A DNA stretch of 64,000 nt from Craterostigma plantagineum (taxonomy: Eukaryota; Streptophyta; Magnoliopsida; Lamiales; Linderniaceae): contig JAPQWV010000005.1 of the NCBI GenBank assembly GCA_027422505.1, forward strand, positions 7,383,501 through 7,447,500, in the 5' to 3' direction. The position numbers were made by a program, and so were the translations under genes. This document shows, piece by piece, positions 21,075 through 33,800 of this stretch. The notes beneath the pieces were generated by a model. That model was not told the DNA's origin and searched no databases. It saw only the letters and a program-made list of their open reading frames with translations. How positions within the stretch are numbered: position 1 is the stretch's first letter; each line of letters begins with the position of its first letter.

Positions 21075-21580
21075 CATCTAAAACCTCTATAAATTATTTT
21101 AATACTTTATAAATTAATAAACTCTATAATATATAAAATCTTCTGGTCCCGACTTGGGCCTTTACAAAACTCATCAAATTCGATAAGATAATAAAATAAT
21201 AATTTTTCAGAAAATCCCTATATAAATATTAGGTCTCAATAAAATTCTAATTATAAATATTACAGTTACAAACGTTCTGAATTTGCTAAAAATATTACAA
21301 TTGTAAATATGAGCTTTGCTACGGTCACCATGTCAGATATCTAAAAGATCATTTCAACAAATAAAATGATGAACATTAATATTGATAAATTAAAAGTACA
21401 AGATTTAATTGTATGTAATGTGAATATATATACTCACTCATATTCTCATTTGATTTCGTCGGCATTGACTAAGAGATTTAAAAGGTTTATAATAAGATAT
21501 TAATTTATCGATATATCGATATTTCTCTAAATTAATAAAATTTAATAGCCCAACCGTTATTAATTGGAGAGGTTTTACTG
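21075..21580. mobile_element. TIR element (about 0.5 kb), AT-rich
   Basis: The left end reads CATCTAAAACCTCTATAAATTA and the right end, on the other strand, ACAGTAAAACCTCTCCAATTA. The inner blocks 'ggtcccgacttgggcc' and 'cccaaccgttattaattgg' also suggest a symmetric element. No ORF. Target duplication not resolved. Confidence 0.6.
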
Positions 21581-21857
21581 TATTTATGTCTTACATGCTC
21601 TCTTACTTTACCTTTTTAGAAGATTGTGGTTTGTCTAAAAAATATCTTACTACATTTATAGTGAGTTTTAAACAACCTCTAATTACGATGTTACACTATA
21701 TATTTTTTTATTTATTTCAATTATATCCTCGTGTATCAATTACTTATGTATTTATATATTTAATCATCCCATCGAGTGGACAACATACTAGTATATATTA
21801 ATAGTTATTGATAGCATATTAACTTTCCCATGAAATCATATGTCTTACAAAATCATA

Positions 21858-21945
21858 AAATCATCTTTATTTCATGTGATATATATGATAAAAATAAATA
21901 AACACGTTCAGTTTATTCCTTGTTTATGATGATTAAATTGGCAGA
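21858..21945. mobile_element. Relic of the fold-back element arm
   Basis: About 85 bp resembling the inner arm of the 11013-11852 element (ATCATC.TTATTTCATGTGAT, then TAAATAAAC and TTTATTCCTTGTTTATGATGATTAAA). Surrounding 21581-22060 shows no gene. Confidence 0.55.
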
Positions 21946-22160
21946 GTACATGGATTGTGGGAGAGAGGATTGATCATATTAATTATTAACTTCTCAATGA
22001 CTTTACTAACTACGGAATTTAAAGCAATCTCAATTTTTTATCGTTCAAACATCATATATATTTTAGGGTAATTTTCGTTTCAGGCCTCCACTTAAGTTTT
22101 AATTAGACTTCAGACCCATATCAGAAAATTCATAGTTTTAAGGACCCAATTTTTTCAGAA

Positions 22161-22336
22161 ACACTTCATGGTTCCCCAATACCACTTCATGGATCTGTGG
22201 TAACATTTCATCGGTCTGTGGTAACACTTCACGGGTCTGTTGTAACACTTCACGGGTCTGTGGTAAGACTTGGGGTCTGGAGTAACACTTCATGGGTCTG
22301 TGGTAACAATCACGTATCTGTGGTAACACATGGGTC
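22161..22336. repeat. 21-bp minisatellite, about eight units
   Basis: Imperfect copies of a unit like ACTTCACGGGTCTGTGGTAAC run head to tail with point changes and one or two short units. It lies inside a larger repeat (about 22060-22440) similar in style to 3090-3320 and 3840-3925. Confidence 0.9.
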
Positions 22337-22702
22337 TTCTTCTCTAAATGAAGCTTAAATTGGATCCTTATCTATAAATGAAACTTTTACGGGTCCTTAT
22401 CTCTAATTGAAAATATGAATTGAGGCCCGAAAATAAATTAGCCGAATATTTTACAACCCCTCCAACGCAAGTCCATCGAAGCACACGCGCCGCGTCCGTT
22501 CGTTAAAGCGCGTGTCCGAAACCTACCGTCTCCCCACAATTATAAGTACTTCTCTTTCTTCTATGTACATGAAAATGATAGCTTGCCTTGAATGTTCGTA
22601 AACAGTAAAGGACACTACTTTCTCAAATTTCGAACCTCTTCCTCAGTATCAATCGCACTCCGTACTTAGGTTCTTATTACAAGGAACGACGATAGCTAAA
22701 CG

Positions 22703-23182
22703 ATGTCGTACGGCCAAGAAACGCCGTCAAACCCACCGTTTCGGTGGCACTACGCCGAGTTCGACGACGGCAACTTCCAAATCCGCGGCCGTACTCTGTT
22801 CTTCCTCATCGTCCTCTTCGCCGTCGTCCTCCTCGTCGCCCTCCTCTTCCTCTACGCCAGGTGGGTCTGCCGCTTCGCCGCCGGCCCTCCTCCGCCGCGC
22901 GCCTCCGCCCAGATGACACGGCACGCGCCGCCGCCGCCGAGTAGGGGCCTGGACGCCGCCGCGATCTGTGGGTTGCCGATTGCGCTCCACCGCGGCGGCA
23001 GCGGCTGCGGCGCCGAAGAGTGCTGCATATGCCTTGGGGTTTTCGACGACGGAGATAAGGTGAAGGTTTTGCCGATTTGCCGCCACTGCTTTCACGCAGA
23101 GTGCGTGGACACGTGGCTCGCCGCTCAGTCGAGCTGCCCCATGTGCCGGGCGGCGATCGTGGTCGACCTGCCGCCCGTTTGA
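22703..23182 (+). CDS. ATL-like: ATL-family RING-H2 E3 ubiquitin ligase
   Basis: An intronless gene of 159 residues. Residues 30-53 form one membrane segment (TLFFLIVLFAVVLLVALLFLY). Next come a proline/arginine-rich linker and the family GLD-type motif (SRGLDAAAICGLP). The RING-H2 (about residues 111-152) reads CCICLGVF, then LPICRHCFHAEC, then SCPMC, with the C-x-H-x2-H order of RING-H2. ATL proteins are membrane-bound E3 ligases in defence, carbon/nitrogen and hormone responses. At 159 residues it is a short member with little after the RING. Coding is very GC-rich (CCG/GCC codons), so long open frames on both strands here are by-products. The specific substrate cannot be told. Confidence 0.95.
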   Translation: MSYGQETPSNPPFRWHYAEFDDGNFQIRGRTLFFLIVLFAVVLLVALLFLYARWVCRFAAGPPPPRASAQMTRHAPPPPSRGLDAAAICGLPIALHRGGSGCGAEECCICLGVFDDGDKVKVLPICRHCFHAECVDTWLAAQSSCPMCRAAIVVDLPPV

Positions 23183-23941
23183 CCCGACCCATTTCCTCGC
23201 CTTTTTCTTCTTGCACCTTTAAAAACTTCCTCATCTCTTGGGGTTTGAGATGGTAATCGTAATTAAGAATTTAATAGAGAATCTTAATTACACGACATTC
23301 TGGGAACTTGGTTTGAGATCTTATCTTGAACTGTGGATTGGATTTTTTTGAAAGTCAAATCATCTTTGTCAAGAAAACCATTTTACCATTTAATCCATTT
23401 CCTTAATATATATTCTACGTTGCATTTTCTTTGAACCCTTCTCGACATGCTTGAAAGTTGAAAAGCTACGACAATCAAGAACTACAACAGACGGATTAGT
23501 TGCAAATTTATTATATGCATGCGAAGGTCTATATTTTTATTTGAAATAAAATTCGTGTAATGGTATTTTCAACTACATGAGAACGTGGGGCAGCAAGTTG
23601 GTGTTGCTCACTATAAATGTTTTGCCCATATTTCACATTCAACGTGTGGGCTACTATATTTGTATATGCTGTAATAAATGGTTGAGTAAAGAACTATGTC
23701 TGCATGGACAGAGTTTAATTTATGTGACCATCTTTTAACTATTTCATCCTCGTGACTTCCGTGGAACCGCCGAACTAAACTCTTTTGTCTTAATTTAACT
23801 TTAGTTTCATGCTTATCGGACACTTTTTTTTACAAAAAAATAGATAGATATTTATCATGGATTTATTCCTTCCAATACAAATATAGTGCTTTAAAAAGGC
23901 CAAATAAAAAAACTAGAAACAACTCTTAAATAGTTCCAAAT
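23183..23941. other. 3' flank of the ATL gene
   Basis: AT-rich, with no coding, RNA or repeat signal that could be supported. The ATL 3' UTR probably takes the first 200-300 bp. Confidence 0.5.
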
Positions 23942-24283
23942 TGTTAGGCCGATTTATCCAACCTTGATCTGATTCATAGAATTAGTATTACCTTAGATGT
24001 TGATTACGGAAGCGATTGAACAGTAATACCTCTGGACGGATTGTAGAGTTGGAACAGAGAGCGCGCGAGTTCTTCAGCAATAATATGTCAACTCTATTAT
24101 GAATCAGTAACCCTAAACGATGTATCGTTTAGGGTATTTATACATAAGCCCTAATGGGCTACTGAGTCCGATATTACTAATATACCCACAAGTTAGGTAT
24201 ATTTACAATTAGGTCCTAGCCTAAGATAAACTACAAGATTAAGATAACAAATTTTAATTGAACACAATAAAATATTCCTAACA
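23942..24283 (-). mobile_element. LTR of a copia-type element (family L, copy 1)
   Basis: 342 bp bounded by TGTTAGG and CCTAACA. The right neighbour AATCTCCCCATTTGTGTTC is, on the minus strand, a polypurine tract abutting the LTR. This is therefore a 3' LTR of a minus-strand element whose interior extends to the right. The copy at 62639-62981 is clearly the same family but diverged (GGCCGATTT.ATCCAACCTTG, GAGAGCGCGCGAGTTCTTCAG, ATTTATACATAAGCCCTAATGGGCT shared). Confidence 0.85.
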
Positions 24284-26234
24284 ATCTCCCCATTTGTGTT
24301 CAATTTGCAATTTAGCGCTGATTATCTTCGTCTTGTGATCGTATTGAGTCCTCAAAGAACACGTATCGGAATTGTGTACGCGAAAGCGCTTGCATGCATG
24401 TTCTTCTTCAATCACATCCTCCTTTGTCTTGTCTTGTGTCCTCTTCTTTAGGAGATACAAGCTCACCATGTTCTGATCTTATCTTCTTGTGTTTCAGCTC
24501 TCCCTTCGATAGTCGCGACTCCCCCTACATTTGTTCAACCTTGTGTTGGGATTGGGAGTTTTCTTTAAACTCGAAGAGCTGTACACTAGTCCGCAGCTTA
24601 TATTCTTGAAGTTCATGCTGAAGTTGTTGGCCGTCTTGTCATTTGAGTCCGATCTCTCCGTTCGATTGTAGCTCAACTCCCCCTACGTTTGTTCAACTTT
24701 ACGTTGTGATTGGGGTGTTTCTTTAAAATCGGAGAGTCGTACATGGGGTGACAACTTCAATCGTTGGACTCTGTAGTCTTCGCTTGATTCTTTGACGACG
24801 CTTGAGATTTGGCATTTTCTGATCTGTATTGCACTTTCGTCGTGGTGCTGCTCCCATTTTGCTCTAGTACTCCTCCCCCTCATGAAGATCGAGCTAGGGA
24901 GATCGTCATGCGATGGGCCAAAATGGGGCATCGTCTTTGGCAAGAAGATCGCGTCGTCGGGACAAGATGATGGAGTTGCGTTTTCCAAAAAATGTGATTG
25001 GGCTCCTTCAGATTTTTCCATCAATTGCATGAGAGCCCGTCTTCAGAGTGGTACGTGCGGCGGAAATGGTGGGTGCTCAGGTTGGGTAATAACCTGACGG
25101 AGCCACAAAGGCAATCCGTCGACACGACTTTAGAGATAATCTCTGAGAGGTGGCCTGTGAGGACAGGGCTTTATAAACCGGGGCCACATAGGCGTCCCGT
25201 TAACATCAATCTAGGAGCCTAGCTCATAGGCGATGGCCTGAAACCGTTGTTGTTTTGATGTTGCAACGGCAGGACTTCCTTCCGATCATCGAAGCATGTC
25301 TTAGAATGACATGTCTACGGAAGTTCTGATCTGATCACAAAGTCCAGATGAGAAAAAGTGTATGTGTCCTAAAAAAATATAAAACTTTTAGGTAGTGAGG
25401 ACACCTAGACTCGATGTGTTCAAGAATGTTCAGTGGTGTGGGGCTGACTACCACTTAGTTCAATATCTCCTGCTTCCAAGTGAAGCAGTGATAGATTGCA
25501 TGGCTCCCCGTGATTTAGTGAAACATCGGTCTGTTGGGAGATCGATGAGTGAGTAAGGCTCGGTTGTGCATGCGCCTTTGGACCAAATGGGGCGACTTCT
25601 ACCCGGGAGCTAATAAAAAATCAGCTCCTGCACCTATATGGGATGGCCCGAATGTTTTGTGTGATGAGGATTCTTTGTATCTTCCGCTCTTCGGTCTATC
25701 AAGAATATCCAATATGGCTTTTATGAACTTGAATCGTCACTAACACTCGGCTACGTTCCGGGGTTAGGTTCAGTTTGGTCTGACTGAACCATGGGAACCT
25801 AGAATCCATGCATCCGTCAATTTGGTGAGTGCTGCTTGATCAGCGAGTTGGAGCAGGTCGATTGAGATCATCTTCGTGATAGTGTACGGTGCCTTTTGGA
25901 ATTATTGAACTCTTGTAGGCTTGAGATTCGTCCTTCGAATATATCTTTGGAAGAGGGGGGAATTCTTTTGAAGTAAGATTATGAGAGTATGAGGCCTTTT
26001 TTTTTGCTTTTCTTTTTTTTTTCCGCACGTTTTTTTTTTGTTTTTTGTTTATATATATATGTATTATCTTAATAATATAATAGTAACTATATATTATATT
26101 ATTTATATATTATATATAGATAGATATATTTTAAATCCTCCCCCTCAAATCATGCTTCTTAAAACTAAATTACTCCCCCTCAATGATGCATATTCGGATT
26201 GATACTCCCCCTCAATGCATGCATGTTTGAAAAT
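24284..26234 (-). mobile_element. Decayed interior of a family L element
   Basis: No recognisable pol domain. Two diverged 158-bp-period copies (around 24490-24600 and 24650-24750) each contain a CTCCCCCTAC polypurine-like block. More CTCCCCCTCAA blocks occur near 26140-26210. Probably contiguous with 47301 onward before element A inserted, since A is bounded by a 5-bp duplication at these two points. Confidence 0.55.
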
Positions 26235-26239
26235 GTAGC

Positions 26240-28337
26240 TGTAGCGCCCCGTTTCCTTTTTCCGTGCAGCTATTACATTTTTCCCATAAAATTTTTTTTC
26301 TCGCTTTTCTTTTCTTTCCTTTCCTTTCATAACCATTCCCTTTGAACATAAATGGAGGCGTACATCTGTCTATTTCATTTCACTCATAACGCACATATAT
26401 GTGCAACATAATTATTTTAACATCATTTAGAAAATCTCACCAATATTTCTTAAACTATATGCAACTATGAGCTGTGGGGAGTAGGATGAGAATGTAGTCG
26501 GCCAACCTTGAATCCATGCCTTTGTATGCAGATGCGTTCTAAGTCGTCTGTTAGATATCTACATCACTGTGAAACAACTATTCAGAGTATGATCGCAACA
26601 TGTTATTCCATAACATATAATAATGAAACTGAAATCATAAATCAATTTGTTTCCCATAACTGTCGTAACATCCTATTCATATGCCCATCATGCTCGTTCA
26701 TATAGCCATTTGCCATAAGATCCGTAGATCATTTGCAATATACATCCATCACATATCATTGTCCATATCAGATCCGTAGATCAAACGTGAAATCCATGCA
26801 ATCATATATTCTTTCACATCATCGTCACTTATTCAAGCACGAATTTCCGTCACGTAACCATAGTCCACATATCCATTCATATGACCTATAAGTCAATGCA
26901 ATTCTATATGATCATTTTCTTTGATACTCCCGTTATCGACTAGCTAGACTCGTACCGTAGGCCCGTCGGCGCCCATACATGGGACTCTGTAACCATGTCG
27001 TAATCCCCCGATTTGTAGGGATACGTATTGCCTGTACAGGACTCTGTAAAATCCCCCAATTTGTAGAGATATATGCCGTAGCATCCGTATCATACCATCC
27101 ATATCGTCCGATGTCATAGCAGTCATAACGGTTTCTCTGTTCATTATTACGTGTATGCAAATGCTATGCTCATATCCTTGTCTCAGATATCGTATAAATC
27201 TATCAAATCACCTTTGTCACATAGGAGCACATTACGGCGTATAAGCCCAGTCAATCCATATAACATGTATATCATAGAATTATAAATCAATAAATTCATA
27301 TAAAGCGTATAAGCACATAAACACATAAAACGGAACACATGTTGCATATCATACTCACAGGTTTCGCCTATTTTCTTCGTTCGCTTAATCGACTTTGTCC
27401 TTGCCCTGATCGGACTCCTGACCTATACAATTATTTATCCGTAAATACGAAATTCCTATAATGATATGCGTGCGTGATGTGCATGCTTTATTATGCATGA
27501 TCGTTCTTTTCCGTAGGCTTTAACAGAAATCCTAACTTATTTTATATCAAAACCCTAATATTGAATATTTTATGTGATATTGGAATTCCTTATATCTGTA
27601 TCATAATTCTTTTTATTTCAACTAATTAGTAACAAACATTCTTATCTAATTTTATCTTGGACCATGTTCGATTATTTAAATTTAATTTATACAATAGGAT
27701 TTCGAATCATAGCTTGACCTTACAGCTCCATATCTTAGCTCGATTTATACTCATTGAAATCTTAATAGTGTATGTCGAGAACTTATAGTGTAATATGTCG
27801 AAATCTTTAATATATAACATGTCGACATTTTCAAGATACAATACATGTCTCGATATTATAACCTAACTCGACATCATATTTGATATCATGACTCGACATT
27901 TTATTCTAGTTTAATGAATTTCGATATCATAACACCATTCGACATCCTTGATCTAATTAAGTTATAACTCGAGACCTATCTGAATAATTTATCTCGATAT
28001 CTTATTCGACATTATATCTCGAATTCTTCCTGATTTCACTCGAGATCTCACTTTGGAAAATGTTGGAACCTTTCATTAAACAATCTCGAGTCATCAGTTG
28101 AGGAAAATGTCGAAATCTTTAATTTGCTATCAAGTTCACATCTCGTCATTCTATCTAACAGATATCAATTCATCTCGACATTTATCTAACCAATACCAAT
28201 TCATCTCGACATTTATCTAACAAATACCAATTCATCTCGAGATCTATCCTTTCCTTTCAACATTATAACTCGACATTTTCTTTGAATGAATTTCTAAACC
28301 TCGATATCTTAAGTTAATATCATATGTCGAGATTTTT
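26240..28337 (-). mobile_element. Element A left LTR, outer part
   Basis: Starts TGTAGCGCCCCG after target duplication GTAGC (26235-26239). Nearly identical to 43050-45147. Interrupted at 28337/28338 by element B and resumes at about 37821. Contains a dense cluster of TCGA-centred words (27770-28337). The small open frames are mirrored in the other LTR and have no domain. Confidence 0.93.
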
Positions 28338-30788
28338 TGTGACGACCCTACTTCTCTAACAAGGATTATTGGCGGATTTCCGCAACGTAAGCCGCGGAAG
28401 GCCCGTCTGATTAAAACTTTTTCCTAAAAGATATCATAATACCACAAAATATTATTTTACATAATAGTATCTGTACAATGGGCCGAAGCCCCAAAATGTC
28501 AAAAGGTCAAAAACCCTATCGCCGCTCCACAGGTCTTCATCCATGTACCGCCCCGCCCTCAAAAGTCCATGGAGCACCGCCACCAGCCGCCTCAGTCTTG
28601 ACGCGTGTCAGCGTCAGACTCGGTACCTACAACACGTAAACACTGAGCTATTGCCCAGTAGGTGAATAAAATGCAATGCAGCGTGCACTCATTCCCAATC
28701 CCAATTCTCACAACATGATATAATGCACGCTCGTTTCCATATTTCTATCGTATCTCAATATCAGGGCCCTAGGCTGGACTCAGCACCTCGCGCGCAATAA
28801 AATAAAATATATCGTCTGGTCGCTAACGCCAGACTAGCGGTGCCCACGCTGATAGTGCGCTGATCGATCACGTCAACGTCCTCCTATCAGGTCGCCCCTT
28901 CCGCTACACAACTCATCCGACGGTTTGCACCTCGGGTCGCTCACGCCCGAGTAGACAGATCGCTCACGTCTGTCTCCCGTCAGGTGCCCCGCGAGTCCAA
29001 CCTCAACTCCGCTACGAGTCTGACTGCCAAAATCGGCACATCTACCCCGCTCAATCGACACCTTAAGTCTTAAGGTGTCACCACTGATGTGGTCATTATC
29101 CCTCACAATGTCGTGCGATGTCATGCATATACGTGATACACATGAAACGTGATGTCACATAAAATATACGTAAAACACGTAAGTCACATAAGTCACGTAA
29201 TCACATAGTCGCAGATAAGCGTTTACGTGTCGTAGATGAATGATTCACCTACCTGCCCTCCTGCTATAGTCAATCAAAGGATGTGGTGGAATCCGTAAAT
29301 GTCGAACCTCTAAATAAATAAATATTATTAGTATATGTGCTAGTTCTCGAAAACCTAAAATTATTAAAACCCTAAAATTCATAAAAACCATAAAATTTAT
29401 GAAAACCTAAAAATAATGAAATTCCTAAAAATAAATAAACCTTAAAATATTCAAAACCCTAGAAATAGCCAATCCTAAAATACCAAAAATTTATTATGTG
29501 TAGAATACTTTTAAACTACTGAAATTATGTTAAGTATCGTAATATTTAAACTTTGTCGAAATCTTTTCCACAGAATGTCGAGTTCATTCTTAGTAATGTC
29601 GAGAGCTATTTAAACATCTTGAAACCTATCTGCTTTGTACCTCAAAATGTCGAGACCATGGTACATGTCGACATTCTTTCATTCGACAACTCAAAACTTA
29701 TTTAAGATAAAGACAAAAACTTATATAATCATATCGAACTATTAAGTGTGCCGAGATCTTATTTGTCTATTGTCAAGATTTATTAAGATGTCGGATATAT
29801 TTCTTTGTCGAGCTCAAGATGTCGAGGCACATAAAAATATCGAGCTTAAAATGTCGAGACATACAAAATGTCGAGCTTGAATGAATTCTTCCTATTACAT
29901 ATCTTTCGACATCTTCTTTTAATTCATATACAATCCTGTATCGACATCTAATTCTCACGAATCCATCACATATCAAAATCAATCACAGTAAATACTTCAT
30001 CACGTTAGGTGCTTACCAAATATGAGTCGATTTTAAAGAATTAGGGTTTTCTAAACTAACTTACTAATATAATTACCTTGCAAAAGTCATCCTACTTCCA
30101 GAAAAGATACGTCCTACTACTTATGTTTCAAAAGAACAGAAAACCAAAGATTGTTAAAGCTCATCTCTCTCTTTAACCAAATATTCATGACCGTATACTA
30201 AATTTCAGAGATTCCAAGTCTTCTAGATATGATATCCCATGAAGCTATAGTCATTACCTAGTCATGAAATTCGTTTATCACTGTTGAAATGGCCTAAGTA
30301 TATATTAAGTTCAAGAATTTACCTTAGTTAGGGTTTCGAGTTGTTGAATGTAATTGAGCTTCTTCCGTTTTCTTGCTCTCTTTGTTTGTATTAATGTTTG
30401 TTTTTAAGTCACAAGGTAAGGATATACAATGAAATATAATTTTCGAAAGTTGACATTGATTAGACATCTTGGTAACTTAACGGTTCTTACCTTAGGATTT
30501 AAGAAATCTCATAGTTATCTTATTTTATTTTATTTATTTATTTATATATATACATATATTTATGGGCTTGAGGGCTTTAATTTCGAATTTATTGAATTAA
30601 TTATGGCCCAATCTTGTATCTTGTAGTACCATTACTTTTATTTAACTCCTCATATTTCGAAATTGATTCAAACCATAAGAATTTATATATTTGTTATGCG
30701 ATTAGGGTTTCTTTATTAGACTTCCTAATTCACAAAATCACATAAGTAATTACATTCAAAGTCCCGTATAAATTTTACGGGTATTACA
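28338..30788 (-). mobile_element. Element B 3' LTR (2,451 bp, complete)
   Basis: Bounded by TGTGACGACCC at the left and GGGTATTACA at the right. Followed at 30789-30802 by TCCTTCCCCCTTAA, on the minus strand a polypurine tract directly before the LTR. Matches 35444-37820 with only a handful of differences by eye. Confidence 0.95.
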
Positions 30789-30821
30789 TCCTTCCCCCTT
30801 AAAAGAATTTCGTCCCCGAAA

Positions 30822-33800
30822 TTACGCCGACTGGAATAACTCGGGATAACGAATTCTCATATCATCCTCACGCTCCCAAGTGGCTTCCTCAACTGATTGA
30901 TTCCGCCACGACACCTTAACTAACGGAATAGTTTTATTCCGGAGCTTTTTTATCTCGTACATCAGAATTTCTACAGGCTTCTCTTCGTAACTCAAGTCAG
31001 GCTTGAGCTGTCGATAAAGAAGTTCGTCCTGAATAACATGGCTCGGGTCCGCGACGTATTTTCGTAATGTCGATACGTGAAATACGTCGTGAACTTGTGA
31101 TAGGAAAATCGGCAATTCTAACTGATATGCAACTTCACCGACTCGTCTGATAATCTTGAATGGGCCTATGTATCTTGGACTTAGCTTGCCCTTCTTTCCA
31201 AATCGCTTCACTCCTTTCATCGGTGAGATCTTTAGAAACACTTGATCGTCTTCTGCGAACTCCAGAGGTCGTCGTCGGTGATCTGCATAACTCTTCTGTC
31301 GACTCTGAGCTGTTCGCATTCGTTCTCGAATTTTCGTCACGGCCTCTGTAGTCTCACGGATCATATCTGGTCCCAGTAATGCCCGTTCACCTATTTCATC
31401 CCAGTGAATAGGAGATCGGCACTTACGCCCGTACAATGCCTCGTACGGTGCCATCCCGATCGTAGCATGGAAGCTATTATTGTAAGAAAATTCGATCAGC
31501 GGCAAATATTTGCTCCAATTTCCCTTGAAGTCTAGCACGCACGCTCGTAACATGTCCTCAAGGGTTTGGATCGTCCGTTCAGGCTGCCCGTCGGTCTGTG
31601 GATGGTATGCAGTACTGAACGAGAGCTTAGTACCCATCGCTTTCTGTAAGCTCTGCCAGAAATTGGATAGAAATCTCGAATCTCGATCCGAGACGATAGA
31701 AATTGGAATTCCGTGGAGTCGAACAATTTCTTGAATGTACAATTCGGCATAGTGTTCCATAGAAAAAGTGGTGCTAATAGGAATGAAATGGGCTGATTTG
31801 GTTAGGCGATCCACGATCACCCAAATAGCATCGTGGCTTTTCGTCGTTTTAGGCAGACCAACGACGAAGTCCATCGTGATATGGTCCCATTTCCATTCAG
31901 GAATAGGTAAAGGCTGCAGAGTTCCAGCTGGTCGCTGGTGTTCCGCTTTGATCAACTGGCACGTCATACATCTACTTACGAACGTGGCGATGTCCTTCTT
32001 CATTCCCGGCCACCAATATATCATCCGTAAATCTTGGTACATCTTTGTAGCTCCCGGATGTACAGAGTATGTTGTTGCGTGGGCTTCTGTCATTATCGTT
32101 CGTTGTAACTCCTCGTCGTTGGACACGTATAGCCGATTCTTAATAAGGTTCCTTCTGTCCGGATTTCGAAGTCTTCGGGTAGTGTATCCTTCGCCTTTAG
32201 GTAGAATTCATCATCTTCTTGTGCTTTTTGAATTCGTTCTAGCAACGTCGGCTGAAGAGTTAGCGTTGCTAGTCTCGTTTCGAGTTCGCCTAAAGTGACT
32301 ATTTCCACTCCAAGTCTGTGCAATTCCGTACTCATCGCCTTTCGACTGAGCGCGTCTGCGACTACGTTCGCTTTGCCCGGATGATAATTAATAACGCAGT
32401 CGTAGTCTTTTACAAGTTCCAGCCATCGTCGTTGTCTCATATTCAGCTCTTTCTGGGTGAAGAAATATTTCAGACTCTTATGGTCTGTAAAGATTTCGCA
32501 CCGTTCTCCGTAAAGGTGGTGTCTCCAAATCTTTAAGGCGAAAACGACTGCTGCAAGTTCTAAGTCGTGGGTTGGGTAGTTCTTTTCGTATTCTTTTAGT
32601 TGCCGTGAAGCATAAGCGATCACCTTCCCATTTTGCATCAGCACGCATCCCAGTCCGTTTTTCGAGGCATCACTATAGACTGAGAATCCTCCCGTTCCCG
32701 AGGGTATAGTCAGAATAGGAGCAGATGTGAGTCGCTTCTTCAATTCCTGAAAACTTTTTTCGCAAGCTTCAGACCACTTAAAAGGCATGTTCTTCCTTGT
32801 AAGGTTTGTCAACGTTGAGGCAATGGTGGAGAAGTCAGCAATGAACTTACGGTAATATCCCGCAAGTCCAAGAAAACTTCGGACCTCTGTCGGAGTAGTT
32901 GGGCGTGGCCAATTGTTCACGGCCTCAATCTTACTCGGGTCCACGGAGATTCCACTCCCCGAAATCACGTGTCCCAAAAAGGCTACCTGCTCAAGCCAAA
33001 ATTCGCATTTCTTGAATTTGGCGTAGAGCTGTTTCTCTCGCAGGATTCCTAAGACGATTCGTAAATGGTTCTCGTGTTCCTCCTTTGTCTTAGAATAGAT
33101 CAGAATATCGTCAATAAAGACGATCACGAAACGATCGAGATAGTCTTTAAAGATCCGATTCATCAAGTCCATAAAAGCAGCTGGAGCATTTGTCAGTCCA
33201 AAAGGCATGACCAGAAACTCGTAATGGCCGTACCTCGTACTGAATGCGGTTTTAGGAACATCTACCTCCCTGATCTTCAACTGATGGTATCCCGAACGGA
33301 GGTCAATTTTTTAGAATACCGTCGCTCCTTGTAATTGGTCAAACAGATCATCGATCCTTGGTAGGGGATATTTATTCTTGATCGTGATCTTATTAAGCTC
33401 CCTACAGTCGATGCATAGTCGCATCGACCCGTCTTTCTTTCGCACGAATAAAACCGGCGCTCCCCATGGTGAAAAACTGGGTTGAATAAACCCTTTTTGC
33501 AACAAGTCCTCCAGTTGTTCCTTCAATTCTTTTAGTTCATTCGGTGCTAGTCGATAAGGAGCCTTAGAAATAGGGGCAGACCCCGGCATCAGATCTATCG
33601 TAAACTGTATTTCTCGATCAGGGGGTAACCCCGGGAGATCATCGGGAAATACATCGGCATGTTCGTTAACTATCGGTACGTCTTTTAGTTCAGGCTGAGG
33701 TAGCTCCTCTGCCTTTACCGCATACACGAGATAAGACTCACAACCTGACCTCAAGAGTCGTTGAGCCTTTAGAGCTGATATTCTTGAAATACTATTCTTA

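Noticed and set aside
22161..22336. CRISPR-like array
   Set aside because: Repeats are contiguous and diverged with no spacers, in a plant genome; a minisatellite.
22727..23234. Minus-strand and alternate-frame ORFs over the ATL gene
   Set aside because: By-products of very high GC; only the plus frame gives a membrane segment and RING-H2.
28873..29124. Conserved small protein seen twice (also at 35979-36230)
   Set aside because: Identical only because the two loci are LTRs of the same element; no domain. The same applies to the pairs at 26508/43318, 26933/43743, 30429/37536 and 38716/46046.
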